Source of the DNA: Deroplatys truncata | Taxonomy: Eukaryota; Arthropoda; Insecta; Mantodea; Mantidae | DNA length: 64,000 bases | Direction of reading: 5' to 3' | NCBI GenBank assembly: GCA_030765065.1 | Contig: CM060979.1 | Location: 107,806,350 to 107,870,349 of the forward strand | In this document: in pieces, positions 12,225 to 23,942 of the stretch | How positions within the stretch are numbered: the stretch's first letter is position 1 | Layout of the letters: every line of letters starts with the position of its first letter | Program-made: the position numbers and the translations under genes | The notes under the pieces: model-generated | The model's input: the letters and a program-made list of their open reading frames with translations, nothing else | What the model was told of the DNA's origin: nothing | Database searches by the model: none

Positions 12225-13078
12225 TCATTTTGAGTCTTTTGCTTCTTTCAACGTACAATGAATAACCATATGGTTTTCCATATTTTCAGGGGTAATTGTT
12301 TGTCTCTTATCGGATAAAATGTTCTTATAAGCAGAAAAGCTTCTCTCCACATCACACGAAGTAACAGGAGCATATTTTAGCATAGGAATATGATATGCAG
12401 AGAAATGTTTTGGTAAATCGACACTGTCACCATTTAGCACTTTAGACACGGACACAAGCGTAGAGTACCCTGAATTCCTGTTTAGCACAACTTTGAATTT
12501 TTCACCTACCTTCCTTTCTACATCTCCTGCAACTACACTAAGCTTCTGTGATACACGTTCCATTAAATCCATAGATTCGTGAAGAAGGGAACCTGATGTT
12601 TCCAACTGCTTGATGGTGCTAGGCAACCAGCCGAAGTTACTTTTGATGTAAGCACAGGAGCTTGCCACTTTCGGATCTTTAAATATGTCCTGAGATTCAC
12701 GTATGGAAACAGCTACTTCTGAAGAGAACATGTTCACCACTGACTGGTCTCCTTCAAAATGTTCACAATAGAAGTTCATAGCTTCTAACCACGTACCCCA
12801 TCTTTTAAGTACTGGTTCAGGAGGCAAAGGGACATGTTGGACATGATTTTTATAGCACTGAATTCTATGCGTTCTTTCACGAAGACCTTTTTTGTTGCTG
12901 ATATCAACTTATTCTCACAGGGAAAATTACTTCTTACTTCTTCAGCAACACGTTTCAATGCATGGGCCAAGCAGGTGAAGTGAAGTACATTTGGGTAGAA
13001 AACCTTAAGAGCAGTAGCAACTTTAATCATGTACGCTGCGGCATCTGAATACATAATTAAAACCTTTTCCTCACACAC
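12225..13078 (-). pseudogene. hAT transposase relic (left copy)
   Basis: Two minus-strand frames cover the C-terminal two thirds of a hAT transposase of the DUF659/CGGBP1-like group. The upstream frame (13078-12785) starts at [20 protein letters not shown], whose Asp matches the second catalytic position, and includes [20 protein letters not shown]. The second frame (12827-12225, 200 codons) includes [20 protein letters not shown], the conserved hAT RWGTWL block. It ends with SCDVERSFSAYKNILSDKRQ, which holds the catalytic Glu and the dimerisation region typical of hAT C termini. One frame change separates the two. The zinc finger and first catalytic region are missing, so it cannot make an active enzyme. 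Confidence 0.85.
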
Positions 13079-13477
13079 CCCCTCTGGTCATGGAATCTTC
13101 ATCCCTTACAAATTTTTATTTTACATTTTGTTACATATTTTAACGATGTTACATAAAACGTACATATTTTCTGGGTTTCGTTACCATTTTATTATTTTTT
13201 AAAGAAATATTGCAGTCACATTAGAAACTACTGTTTTCACAAGTTTTGCTGAAAGCAAAAAAAATCAGTCTGCGAAATAGGGTGCAAGTTAAATTAAGAA
13301 TGCGATAATAACCGCCTCGCCACGTTGTGATTGTTGTCCGTTCATATTAAAGGAGGTGCCGCTCGACAATGTTGACCTCCAGAGTCACGTTTCTCGAAGC
13401 GCTTTGGGGGTTTACAAGGACTGGAGAAATTGATTGTTACCATTGTTACCATTGTCGCGGTAGTCGGCATCTTGTAA

Positions 13478-13484
13478 TATAAAA
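13478..13484 (+). promoter_or_regulatory. Possible TATA box of right hAT copy
   Basis: TATAAAA lies about 150 bases upstream of the first transposase-like codons of the right hAT copy, in a GC-richer 5' region. Position and orientation fit a core promoter; there is no initiator proof. Confidence 0.3.
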
Positions 13485-13637
13485 GCTGCGAGGAAACAAA
13501 GTGAGCCGCTGGACAACCATCAATCAAGCGAGGCGATAATACTGCAGTTAGTTTCTTGCAAGTTTTAGTAAATTGCACCAATTACGTCCTCGCTAGCCTG
13601 CAAGTTGAATTCATGGGTGAAATTAGACCGACGGAAG

Positions 13638-15010
13638 AATAATAGTCTGTCAACCATGCGGTAAAAGAATTGGCTGTTCTATAAAATCTCAATTGGAACA
13701 ACATATCAAGGGTCCTCTTCACATACGCAACAAACACCTACAGTCTTCTAGAAAGCAAATTCTGTTGATAAAAACTGTCCGGAAATGAGCTTTTTAAAGA
13801 CCTGTGCAGTGCAATGGTTGCAGCTAATATTCCGTGGCATAAACTTCAAATTCCTCAATTTCGCTGTTTTCTAGACAAATGTTTCAAGAAGGTTATTCCT
13901 GATGAATCTACTCAGGGGAAAAAGTATCTTCATGTATCTTATGAAGAAGCAGTTTCTCATATACGGAATGAGATTGGAGACTCCTGTATTTGGTTTGCCG
14001 TCGTTGAAACTACAGATGACATGGGTCGGTACATAACAAATTTAGTAGTAGGAAAACGAGATTCTGAAGGTCCAGCAAAACAATTTCTAATCTGTTGCAA
14101 GGTGTTAGAACAAACAAATCATTCCACATTCCACACAAGTTCAATTCGTAAATGATGGGATGAAGATTCTGTGGCCAGAGGGTGTGAGTGAGGAAAAGGT
14201 TTTAATTAGGTATTCAGATGCCGCAGCTCACATGATTAAAGTTGCTACTGCTCTAAAGGTTTTCTACCCAAATGTACTTCACTTCGCCTGCTTGGCCTAT
14301 GCATTGCAACGTGTTGCTGAAGAAGTAAGAAGTAATTTTCCCTGTGTGAATAAGTTGATATCAGCAACAAAAAAAGGTCTTCGTGAAAGAACGCACAGAA
14401 TTCAGTGCTATAAAAATCATCTCCAACATGTCCCTTGGCCTCCTGAGCAGTACTTACAAGATGGAGTACGTGGTTAGAAGCTGTGAACTTCTATTGTGAA
14501 CATTTTGAAGGAGTCCATTCAGTGGTGAACATGTTCTCTTCAGAAATAGCTGTTTCCATACGTGAATCTCAGGACATATTTAAAGATCCGAAAGTGGCAA
14601 GCTCCTGTGCTTACATCAAAAGTAACTTCGGCTGGTTGCCTACAACCATCAAGCAGTTGGAAACATCAGGTTCCCTTTTTCACGAATCTATGGATTTAAT
14701 GGAACGTGCATCACAGAAGCTTAGTGTAGTTGCAGGAGATGTAGGAAGGAAGGTAGGTGAAAATTTCAAAGTTGTGCTAAACAGCTTGTGTCCGTGTCTA
14801 AAGTGCTAAATGGTGACAGTGTCGAGTTACCAAAACATTTCTCTGCAAATCATATTCCTATGCTAAAATATGCTTCTGTTACTTCGCGTGACGTGGAGAG
14901 AAGCTTCTTTGAACATTTAATCACATAGGAGACAAACAATGACCCCTAAAATATGGAAAACTGTATGGTTATTCACTGTACGTTGAAAGAAGCAAAAGAC
15001 TCAAAATCAA
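13638..15010 (+). pseudogene. hAT transposase relic (right copy)
   Basis: The frame starts near 13645 with a C2H2/BED-like finger (VCQPCGKRIGCSIKSQLEQH, then HIRNKH), the N-terminal DNA-binding finger seen in CGGBP1-like hAT proteins. After two stops comes MVAANIPWHKLQIPQFRCFL at 13814, the start of a DUF659-type region. IWFAVVETTDDMGRYITNLV at about 13990 is the first catalytic block, where Val stands in place of the usual Asp. Frame changes occur near 14130 and near 14475. Later blocks are [20 protein letters not shown], the SIRESQDIFKDPKVASSCAY region, and a degraded C terminus around 14880-15010 (SRDVERSF). Length and order match the family, but the gene is dead. Confidence 0.85.
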
Positions 15011-15534
15011 AATGCCTGGTTGTTCATTGTATGTCAAGAGATAAAAAATTGAAATGCATCCTCATTATAAAATTTAATTTATTTTGAATTGATTGTTTCA
15101 CTCGTTGATAAATTGGTTCAGTATTTCAACATTGCTTTACCGTCTAAACTTTAAGTAAAATAATTATGTTAAATGAGTAATTTTAATAAATATAATCCAA
15201 AACACATATTTCTTATTTCCTAATTACCTACTTGAAAATAAATTTTAGGTAAATTCTGCATAAAACAAAACATTTTCTCTATAATTAATTCTATATTTAG
15301 TCTTTAACTCATTGTAATTAATTTACATACTTACAGACCCATCAAATTACAAAATTTTGGGTAATTTGCAGTCTGCATTTAGAATTGAGGTGGTAATCTT
15401 AGCATTTAGGATATTACATAATTTTACATATTTTGCTATTACATATTTCATTACAAATTTTGACGTTTTTATGACGTTAATATGTGCATATTTTCGCATC
15501 TTGATATCACATAAAAATCCCAGCTCTAGTTATG

Positions 15535-16274
15535 AACTAGCAGAGAGGTTTTAGTAAGTAAACAGGACAGCCATGTAACCGCACGGAGTATAGGTGACGT
15601 CAAATACTACTGTGACGGACAGTCTCCACCCAACCCAGCAGACGGTTTGCTGCAACTGCTCCATTTATTCGATCCATATATAGATCAGTGGAGAACTACG
15701 GTAATATGTCTAAAGTAAATAAGAGTTCATACATCAAAAACGTCATTGTAATAAGCAACGTTTGTAGCAGAATTTGGCATGGAACAGTTCAACACAAATG
15801 ACGAAACCATCAGATGTAACATTAGAGCTCAAAGGAATTTAAAACATCATGTTAAACAATCTATAATTCCGCGAAACATAAGGAACATATAATATTTTTA
15901 AAAAGGAACAACGAGGAAAATGGACTTTTAACCTCCTCAGCTCCGAATTGGATTAGAATATTTCGAGGATCCGTGCCATATGCTAACAATAGCGGACATT
16001 GCTTTAAAGAATGCACAACTTTCGATATAAAACAAAAGTTTAATTTAGTTAACTGTATATTAATGGCTTAATTAAACGATTATGTAACTTTATTGCACAC
16101 TATCAACACATTGCCTTTTTCCCGTCTAATACTCCTTAAGTATTGTGGTCCACCTGCCAACGAAGTAGGGCATCCTGCATTCAAACTGTGCATCATATTT
16201 TGTTTACAGAGAACACTACAATGTCATAAGCGCTTCCACCTTCCACCACCAACACTCGGTGCGTTCCTACACTA
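15535..16274. other. Unassigned DNA
   Basis: No gene or element recognised between the right hAT copy and the TA-flanked element. A short GC-richer patch (about 15590-15680) has no identifiable homology by eye. Confidence 0.45.
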
Positions 16275-16276
16275 TA

Positions 16277-17249
16277 TTCACTCTTAGGTTGATCCGCGGC
16301 AAAACAAACCCACGTGGTCAGTGCAACACGGTAGCAATGCGCCCAGGAAAGTAGTCCCATGCTAATATCTGAATTTAAAAATGAATTTATCCTTAAACAG
16401 TATAATATTCTATATAAATACCTAAGGTTTTATTTAACGCTGATTTATACCGTAAAACAGAGCTACAAGTCCCATGACGCAATTCGTATGAGTCACCTGA
16501 GATCCGGTAGGCGCAGAATATTGTTTACAGCCAGAAACCAGCAGTTGTGTTTAGTATCATGGCGGACGGTGAATTTGCTCTTGTGTTTTCGTGGAATTAC
16601 ATAAAGCATTAGCCGCGCAAACCATTGACTACTGGTAGAAAAACAATAGTGTTGAATTTTATTATAAGTTAGTGAGAAATATCAAACACTTTCCGCGAAA
16701 GAAATGGTGAAATTAACTTCTGAGTTCACCGGTGTTTCGAGTACAAGTATAAACAGTGCTTGTTCAGAAAAACCTGAAACGAGGAAAGTGGTTACACTCG
16801 GAAAAAAAAGAAAGCATATGAAATACGCGATGCAAGAATGTAGTGATTTTAAGAAGAATGCAATTCGCGTAACAGTGCACAATTTCTTTTTAAAAATGAG
16901 CCGCCAACAGTTAATAAAGTGCCGCTTCCAGAGAGCGAATAAATTAGGTTATCACATACCCGTTACTTTATTTTTCGGTCATTTATTTTAGAATTAACTA
17001 TTATATGTGCAAACGTTTATTTTTGTTGCAACTATCAATCTTATCACCTTTAACCCTTAACAGAATATGCTAATCACCGTTTCAGTGTCGAAATAAGGAC
17101 TCTGTTCGTTTTTGCACTACGTGCCGCTTGTACTGGCCACATGATCTGAAAGTGTGACAGTATTTATAGTGCGAATGGTGGAAGAATACATTATAGCGGT
17201 GCACTGGTCACCTGGGGTTTGTTTTGACGCGGATCAATCTAAGAGTGAA
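16277..17249 (+). mobile_element. TA-flanked DNA transposon with ~50-bp TIRs
   Basis: The left end TTCACTCTTAGGTTGATCCG and the inverse of the right end TTCACTCTTAGATTGATCCG are nearly identical. They continue through CAAAACAAACCC into a GTG(G/A)(T/C)CAGTGCA block, giving about 50 bp of terminal inverted repeat. TA flanks both sides (16275-16276 and 17250-17251), the target used by Tc1/mariner and pogo relatives. At 973 bp the element is too short for a full transposase, but an N-terminal DNA-binding relic is present inside. It is therefore an internally deleted relative of an autonomous element. Confidence 0.75.
16558..16960 (+). pseudogene. N-terminal piece of a Tc1/mariner-like transposase
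   Basis: Plus-strand reading inside the TIR element. ATGGCGGACGG at 16558 opens a short frame (MADGEFALVFSWNYIK). From 16704 a 95-codon frame gives KLTSEFTGVSSTSINSACSE, a helix-turn-helix signature. Then comes GKKRKHMKYAMQECSDFKKN and AIRVTVHNFF, the linker (DxF..xAIRxxVxxFF) seen in N-terminal parts of Tc1/mariner-superfamily proteins of insects. After FFLK the homologous text moves to another frame (NEPPTVNKVPLPESE), a one-base shift near 16895. No DDE catalytic domain follows. I infer the family from these motifs and the TA target; its exact clade is unknown. Confidence 0.55.
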
Positions 17250-19061
17250 TACAGAGTAGCTTTTTGGTTCGCTTACTAAACTCTGCCCGGTTATGAATTA
17301 TGAGACGTTAGCTACTCTCCCTGCACGTGATTTTTATTACCTGGTAGGTTAAACCGACAAGCCAAAAGGACCACTTCTATGATTCCCTTCCAAGCAAGTG
17401 CTATGGACTGTGATGTAGCCTGTAATCAGCACATCATGGTAAGTAATTATACGTTGAGATCTTTGTATTCTATATTTAATAATGTAAAGAGATTATTTAC
17501 ACCTTTTTTTCTCAGAGAGAATAATATGACAAAATTGTTTCATCTTCTGTCTATAAGCCAGGCCAAGGCACTTGGAACAGGTATTACGTCATTGCTATAG
17601 GAAATAGGCCATTACCATTAATGACACGCGTGCCATAATCAGCCAATTAAGTATGATGTTGATTACAGCACTGTTTACAATGAAGATTTGCATAAACTTA
17701 ATTTTGGGGCAAATAGGTTGTACTTAAGGATTAAATAAACAAGTAGGGATAGTTTTTGAGGAGTGTAACTTACTCCAGGGTAGAGACAATTTTTAAGGTT
17801 TTAAGGCAACCTGCAATCGAACGCGTGTTTTGTCCAGATGGATTATATACTGCCTTTTTCTGTACAACGGTTGCAAATGCGTTAGGGATAGTTTTGAAAA
17901 TTATTTTCCTTGTGTTATATGGTTTACATGTACAAAGTTCTGCTCATATATGTGATCAAGTAGTGGGAATAGCAAATGTACACTTTATCGATCGATATGT
18001 TATAGATGATCAATACTTCGTTTAAAGCATTCCACCAGCCGTAGTTTTACTTTTTTTTTCTTCCTCTGCCTTTGATATATTGAAAACAAAATAGTAAAAG
18101 TTCCGATGTGCTTTCACCCCAAACAAATTTCTTATATGATCTGGAACGTCCAATTACGTCACCCTGTTAGCAGAGAATGTATTAAATGTAAAGTAAAGAA
18201 GATTAGAATTTAAAGTTTTTAAATACCACAATTTGTTTCTCGCTGTTTTTTGTAAACTGTGCTTCTTCAAGCTTAAAACATCTGTGTTATTCTAGAAATT
18301 TTATTATGAATGCCTGTTAAATTTTGTGTATTACGGATCCTATTACGTCCCAGCAAATGTCTTTTGATATTAGTACAAAGTTAGGTTGTGCACATTTCAA
18401 AAGGGTTTGTTGAGAGCGGTAACTTTTCATGATTCCTCGTTCATTCGTTTCCTATTTTTCCAGCTAATGGTGCGTTCCTATAAATTATTTGTTGTCGTTT
18501 TATGAGAGGATCAGTTTCGTGTTTGTAATTATGTGGTTTATTAGAAATAATGCTGCACTCTCTATTTATGAGAAATATAATGCAATTCCTATCATCCGTG
18601 AAATAAAGGCATTAATTTTAAAGCACCACTATGCTCGTGCGATGTTTTCTGCAAACGTAATTCCTGAAAATCAAACGGTTAATAAGTGACCAAATTTTCA
18701 GCTCATTTGTTTTTCTTGTTTATTTTTTTAAATCACATAAAAAGCGACTGAGACAAAAGAAAAGACCACGAAGTAACAATCGTGCGCGCTCGGAAAATCT
18801 TTTTAAACTGCAGTCAATATAATGGCAACGTTAAGCAATAATTCTACTGTTCATGTATAGCTAATGGTTTTATCCTTTAGAAAATCTATATCTTAAATTA
18901 AATACATTAACAACGAGCACGATAATCCGATACGAGCCAGGGCCGAAAGCAAGATCGCTGCATTTTCGCCTCCGCCTGTACATGGCATGAGTTGGTGTTG
19001 GGAGCGCATTCATCCAGTGTGGCCAACTCTTGCAGTGTCATCTATACCATTTTTCTGATAA

Positions 19062-19135
19062 TCAGCTCCTCAGTTGGTTAAGATGTTGCTCACGAGGCTG
19101 AGTGCACCCGGTTTTTGATCACATTGCATGAGAAA
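19062..19135 (+). repeat. tRNA-like SINE relic
   Basis: CAGCTCCTCAGTTGGTTAAG resembles an A box, and CACCCGGTTTTTGATCACA about 35 bases on resembles a B box with mutations. No matching tail found in the window. A decayed SINE head is the likeliest reading. Confidence 0.35.
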
Positions 19136-19298
19136 AATTCGATAGAGTATGTAACCCGTTCTTCCTTTTCCGGCGTCAGCGCTATCACGTCATAGTTTAT
19201 TGATGGTTGAGTGATGATTTTTGTCGTAGTTACTGAATGTTAGCCTATAAAAATTGTTTAGAATATTGTGAAGATAATGTATAATTCTACGAGTATAA

Positions 19299-19330
19299 TT
19301 ATTTGTATGTATATATATACATACAAATAA
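19299..19330. repeat. 32-bp perfect palindrome
   Basis: The half-site TTATTTGTATGTATAT is followed directly by its exact complement, with no loop. It can extrude as a cruciform or act as a symmetric binding site. A TG repeat starts immediately after it. Confidence 0.95.
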
Positions 19331-19351
19331 TGTGTGTGTGTGTGTGTGTGT
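19331..19351. repeat. (TG)n microsatellite
   Basis: Ten TG units directly abutting the palindrome. Confidence 0.95.
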
Positions 19352-20933
19352 TTTCTATTGATATTCTAATGATTGTATTTCGTTCAACATTTGTTTCACT
19401 GATTTTTTTCCGTTTCTTTTCTTATTCATTCCTTTCTTTGTTTTGTTTGGTAAATTGCAGGTTTAGAACAGCATCCCGATGATATAAGCGTGGATATCCA
19501 ATTTTGTTTTTCTTGATAATGTAGCCGTTTGGTTAGTATTATTCTTTGTAAATTGTGTTTTTATTCGAAATTGAATGGTCGTGAATATTTTGTTAGAATC
19601 GAGCAATTTAATTTGCATATCGATTTCCTCAGGACAAGTAACTCCCAGCAAATGATGAACTGTACTGATGGAAGGAAACAAATACCACACTTCTAACTTT
19701 GAAAGCTGAGTAAAACATGTCAAAGGAGATACAAATTAGTGATGCAGTGAAACAAAAATATATACCTCAGCCTGTAGTTATTTTGCCGAGACACCTTTAC
19801 AAAAATGAATTGCATTAGAAATATAGATAATATAGATGTAATTTCTATAAAATCTGATCCACAGAATAAAGTTAAGCAGAATGATTGGTTTTATTATTTG
19901 ACACTTTTTTGGAAGTATCTGAAGGAAATAGGTCACTCTCAGAACACTGTAGACTTTGTTTGTAAGGCATGCGACTATAAAGCATATAATATTCAAATGT
20001 GAGATACGACTCAGCTTTAGGGTGTAAACAGAATCCTAGCAAGTAATCGAAGTTCTGGAGGTTTCACAGGTTATACAGGAGGAAGGTTGTAAAACACCTT
20101 ACGACTGAGATGCGACCTTTAACAATCCTGTTGTTGCCACAACCCCACAAACAGAAAAATTGTTTTAAAATTAAATTTAAGGCAAGGTATCTGTGAAACT
20201 TTGTAAAAAATTGCACATTTTATACGTTTTTTGCATTTTTATTGTACTTGCACCTTACACATTTATACTGCACAATTCTTAATTTAATAGAACTATTTTA
20301 AAGCAAGAAATGACTGTTTAATTGGTCCTGTATCATATACATGCGTAAAGCACCGGGTTGACCTTTAAACTTAGTTTTTCTCAATTCCTCTTCATCAGCT
20401 TTTCTCACTTTTCAAAATGCTACTTGGAACACAGTTTATAACATATTAGTTTGAAATCTTTAGGGAAGACTCAGAAAATAACCATTTTAAATTATTCTGG
20501 ACTACTGCAATACTTAAGAAACATTAAATGGTTCAATTGAAATTCATATTACAGTAAACTCGGTTAATAAAGTTGAACAATTCTATAACTTGTATATAAA
20601 ATTGTTTTTGTCTTAAATTGATTGAACTTGAGGAATTGCTATACAACAGTTTCTTTTAAGTTTTTATACTAAACTCCAATTAAAAACTTTGGAGCGATAT
20701 GATAAACCATAGTGTCCAAGGCATTTATATTACTATTTAAAAATTTATGAATTATTAATAAAACCATATCTTAAAAAACGGTTTGACTTAGCTCGTTAGA
20801 ATGTTGTGTGCATTATATGTTTTATATTATTAATATGGTAATAAGATCAAATCAATCAGACGAAGAATGTGGATTTTTGGATTTTCACATATACCTTTCC
20901 TAAAGAGGACAAAAAATGTATAACAGCTCTGAA

Positions 20934-21377
20934 TGCATATGAAAGAGAGCAATTCTGGAATGTGACAAAGTACACAGGCAGCAAATGAAATCTTTCGAGT
21001 ATCAGTTTGGCGGAAATACAAAACGTCGCTAATGCACGTGCCTGCTTAGTGAAAAACAGAAGTGTACTTTGTTCACAGTTGATTGAGAGAGTAGATAGCG
21101 GAATATAGAATACCGGTTGCTCGCGCCCAGGTGGACTTCGTGTGGCAGATTTTTGTGATAGCTACCGCACCGGCCTCGCTAATTCCTTATCTCCAGCTTC
21201 CACTGCCTCAAAATACTCTGAACAAACAGTAGCAGAAAAAGACAATAACAGTATATCAAATTTAGTACAGGATGAAATCTGTATCAGTATTACAGCATTA
21301 TTGTGTTAATTTTTATGATCAACATGGCTTGAACGTTATATTTATTAATTGTAATTTATAGGTAGACAATATTGAAT
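20934..21377. repeat. Direct repeat, copy 1 (~444 bp)
   Basis: Shares about 94% identity by eye with 23943-24393, from TGCATATGAAAGAG to CAATATTGAAT. Both copies contain a GC-richer block (CCAGGTGGACTTCGTGTGGC, then CTACCGCACCGGCCTCGCTA). No coding frame is shared. No target duplication is visible at this copy. It is probably a dispersed repeat of unknown type. Confidence 0.8.
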
Positions 21378-23942
21378 TAAATCGCACTTCATTTTTCATG
21401 TAGTTATCATTATTCTTATTTTAATTAATGCCTCTGAAGAGATGAGAGCATGATAATATTAATTGTTATTGTGTATATTAGAATTTTGGCATAACGGCTG
21501 AAGCATTCGAAGGAATCCTATACAACAGCTCTAAGGACAGTGAATGTCTGACAAAAATAAGCATATTTTATACACGTATTTAGTTCGAATAGCATACTGG
21601 TTTAAAATAGTATAGCGGATTGTTGGAATGAAGATACCATCCTCTTATGCGGATTCCATGTGCACAAATGAATGAAAAATTATGACACTTCAGTCTTTAA
21701 GTGCTTATTTTAGCAGCATAAAGAATGTACTAATTTTTTATGACATCTAATTCAAATAAAGTTCGATTAAGGTGTGTGACAAAAGCAACTGCCCTACATG
21801 TTTTGTTGTTTTGAGTTTCTTTCAAGTGGCTAGTTTTACCACAGTTCATAATTTTTGTTTTGATAAGTGGTAATTTTCGCGGAAAGTATGAAGAGTTCTT
21901 GTACTATCGTCACTTACCACTTGTGGTACGACTCTATGAAAGAAATGGCTAATACTTCATGGTTCTTTTAATTGTGCTCCAATAGAAGTAAGATAGAACG
22001 GTTTTTATTCTTTTCTATTAAAAGTTTAAACAAAATTATTATAATATTTATGTATTGTTATACTATAAATTGCGAAATTTATGGTATATAACTTTATAAT
22101 GCTGTGCAACATAATTAATTTTGTTATTTATTTTATTATTGTTATTATTTAACACTTCAGAGTTAATAACTCCTGTACCTATTTCGTTTCTACTTCAAAT
22201 GCATGTAAGTAAATGTTTGAGTTAAAGAGTTTATTTTACTTCGTTTCTTCGTTCAAACCAAAGCATGAGCTTTGGTTTTTGTTCCTTTCATTATTACGTT
22301 ATCGCGTGCAGTAAAATAACCACCTTGAGAACTAAATACCATTAACAAAACTTAACCAGCTATTTTTTGAATCCCCTGTAGTTTCTGTTGTGAGGCAAAC
22401 GTGACCTAAACCTCCAACGTTGAATTCTCACTTAGCTGTGCAAAGTTTAGCACGCGATGGCCAAACACCTGCTCTTTTCGAAGAGCTTCTTTTTTAAAAA
22501 ATATATAGTTATGAAATAGATAAGTAAAGTGCTCATAAGCTCTCCTTTGATGATCACAAACTAAGGTGGATTCAGATTTCTCCCTTGATTAAACAATGAC
22601 ATCCCTTCCAACTAATATAAGTTATTTTTGTAAGGCAATAAACCATTTGTATATAGTGTAGCCTTTACAAAAGGAACCAGGCTTGAAAAATGCAATTCCA
22701 CGGTCAGTAGTTCGAGTTCAACACACGGCTAGTGTGAAAGAACAATTATTGAATGTGATATTTGTTTATCAATGAAAGACAGGCTACGAAAGACAGGCAA
22801 AGATGCGTACCAATTCAATTGAAGCAGTTCTAAACGCAATACAGATATATTACTTCGCCGCGGACAGGAAAGTTCGCTGTGTTGAAAATTTTAAAAACAT
22901 TCGTAGAATTAAGCCCGTGTAAATATCTTATCTTAAAGTTTATATTACGTAATCATTAATATACCACTAAAGGTGACTCAAAATTAAAATACGACATTAG
23001 GTAGCTATTAGGAGATTAAAGATGCGGGCTTCAGCACGTTGCAAAGAAATGTAATTATTTTACCAAGTCTGTAAAGTGCGTGTATCAAGGAGAATTGACA
23101 ACTTATCATTTGTAACCATAGCAGTTTCAACAGGTCGCAACGATGTGAAGCACCTGTGATACTTTGTTATTATTCCAGTGAAATTGTTTACCATATTTGA
23201 AATTTTGTACAACACCAAATCTTTGTACAAAAGACTGGAAAGAAACTGACCTAGCAGGTTGGAGAAAAGCCGCTTGAAATTACCATTTACGCTTCCTCTG
23301 TCGCTACTTCTCCCGCCGGCAATGCGTCTGGTTTACTCTTGGAATTTAAGTGTAGTGCACGTTGCACATTCCTCTAGCTCGGGGAAGGCACACTGATCAC
23401 GCCCGCTCCAAGGAACCATCTTACCTTAAAAACTATGTAGTATCAAGCTTAACTTGCAACAGCGAAGCTATCGTTCTTCTTTCTCTTTAATTCTACGAGT
23501 TGAGCATATGAATTTTGGAGTGATATTGCTGAACCATTCATCAAATATGCGATAGTGGTACACGAATGACATTAACATTCTCACTTCTCTATACCAAAAA
23601 TGTATTTTGTTTGATAAAGAGAATAATATTCAACCGCTGTGCATTGTCATTAAGAATCTGATATATTTGTAGATTTGCTGCCAGGCTAACACACCACAAA
23701 AATTCTATATTGCTTTTAAATACAATCTTACTTCATGTAAGGAATTTCACCATTAGTTTCACTTAGACTGTTTCTGAAATAACATTTTAATAGAGTTAAT
23801 GCTTTCATACGTATACTTCTTTAAAGGGAAAGGCCTTGTTTCAAATGAATGATCATAGGTTGAAAAATTCAGAGAAACACATTATCTTCGTCCTTTTTTG
23901 TTTTGCAGTTTCGCCAATACATTAAAATTACCTAAACTACAC
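21378..23942. other. Unassigned AT-rich DNA between two direct repeats
   Basis: No reading frame of protein character, and no gag or pol-like text, so the flanking repeats are not supported as LTRs of one element. A piece of a SINE tail is at 22700-22760. Confidence 0.45.
22700..22760 (+). repeat. Fragment of SINE family with conserved tail
   Basis: CAACACACGGCTAGTGTGAA followed by AGAACAATTATTG matches the tail of the SINE pieces at 46.8-47.0 kb (CAACACACGGCTTGTGTGGA, AGAACAATTAATTG). Confidence 0.6.

Larger units (their letters stand above)
10588..13185 (-). mobile_element. hAT transposon, CGGBP1-like type (left copy)
   Basis: Its outer left end reads TAGAGCCCGGATTTTTATG, the counterpart of the outer right end of the sister copy at 15528. 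The transposase part lies at 12225-13078 on the minus strand. Homology with the sister copy stops just past 13100, so the N-terminal third is absent here. The stretch at about 13130-13185 resembles a damaged inner terminus. A 1,114-bp element is nested in its 3' non-coding part (10994-12107). Where both copies can be compared by eye they are roughly 92-93% identical. Confidence 0.75.
13186..15528 (+). mobile_element. hAT transposon, CGGBP1-like type (right copy)
   Basis: A plus-strand copy lying head to head with the left one. Its right outer end is CATAAAAATCCCAGCTCTA at 15510-15528, the inverse of the left copy's outer end. The five bases outside both ends also agree when inverted (ATAAC), which suggests the pair may be an inverted duplication and not two separate insertions. 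The 5' terminus was not located, so the left limit is approximate. It includes the 5' coding part that the left copy lacks. The 3' non-coding part is uninterrupted. Confidence 0.75.
17252..20933. other. Unassigned AT-rich DNA with minor signals
   Basis: No gene can be supported. A possible exon-like piece lies at 17379-17438: ATG, 20 codons (MIPFQASAMDCDVACNQHIM), then a consensus donor GTAAGT. Nothing upstream or downstream confirms it. Other content is a tRNA-like relic near 19062, a palindrome at 19299 and a TG repeat, listed separately. Confidence 0.4.

Noticed and set aside
20555-20590. pogo-type terminus (CAGTAAACTCGGTTAATAA)
   Set aside because: The match is too short, and no inverse partner or TA-bordered partner was found.
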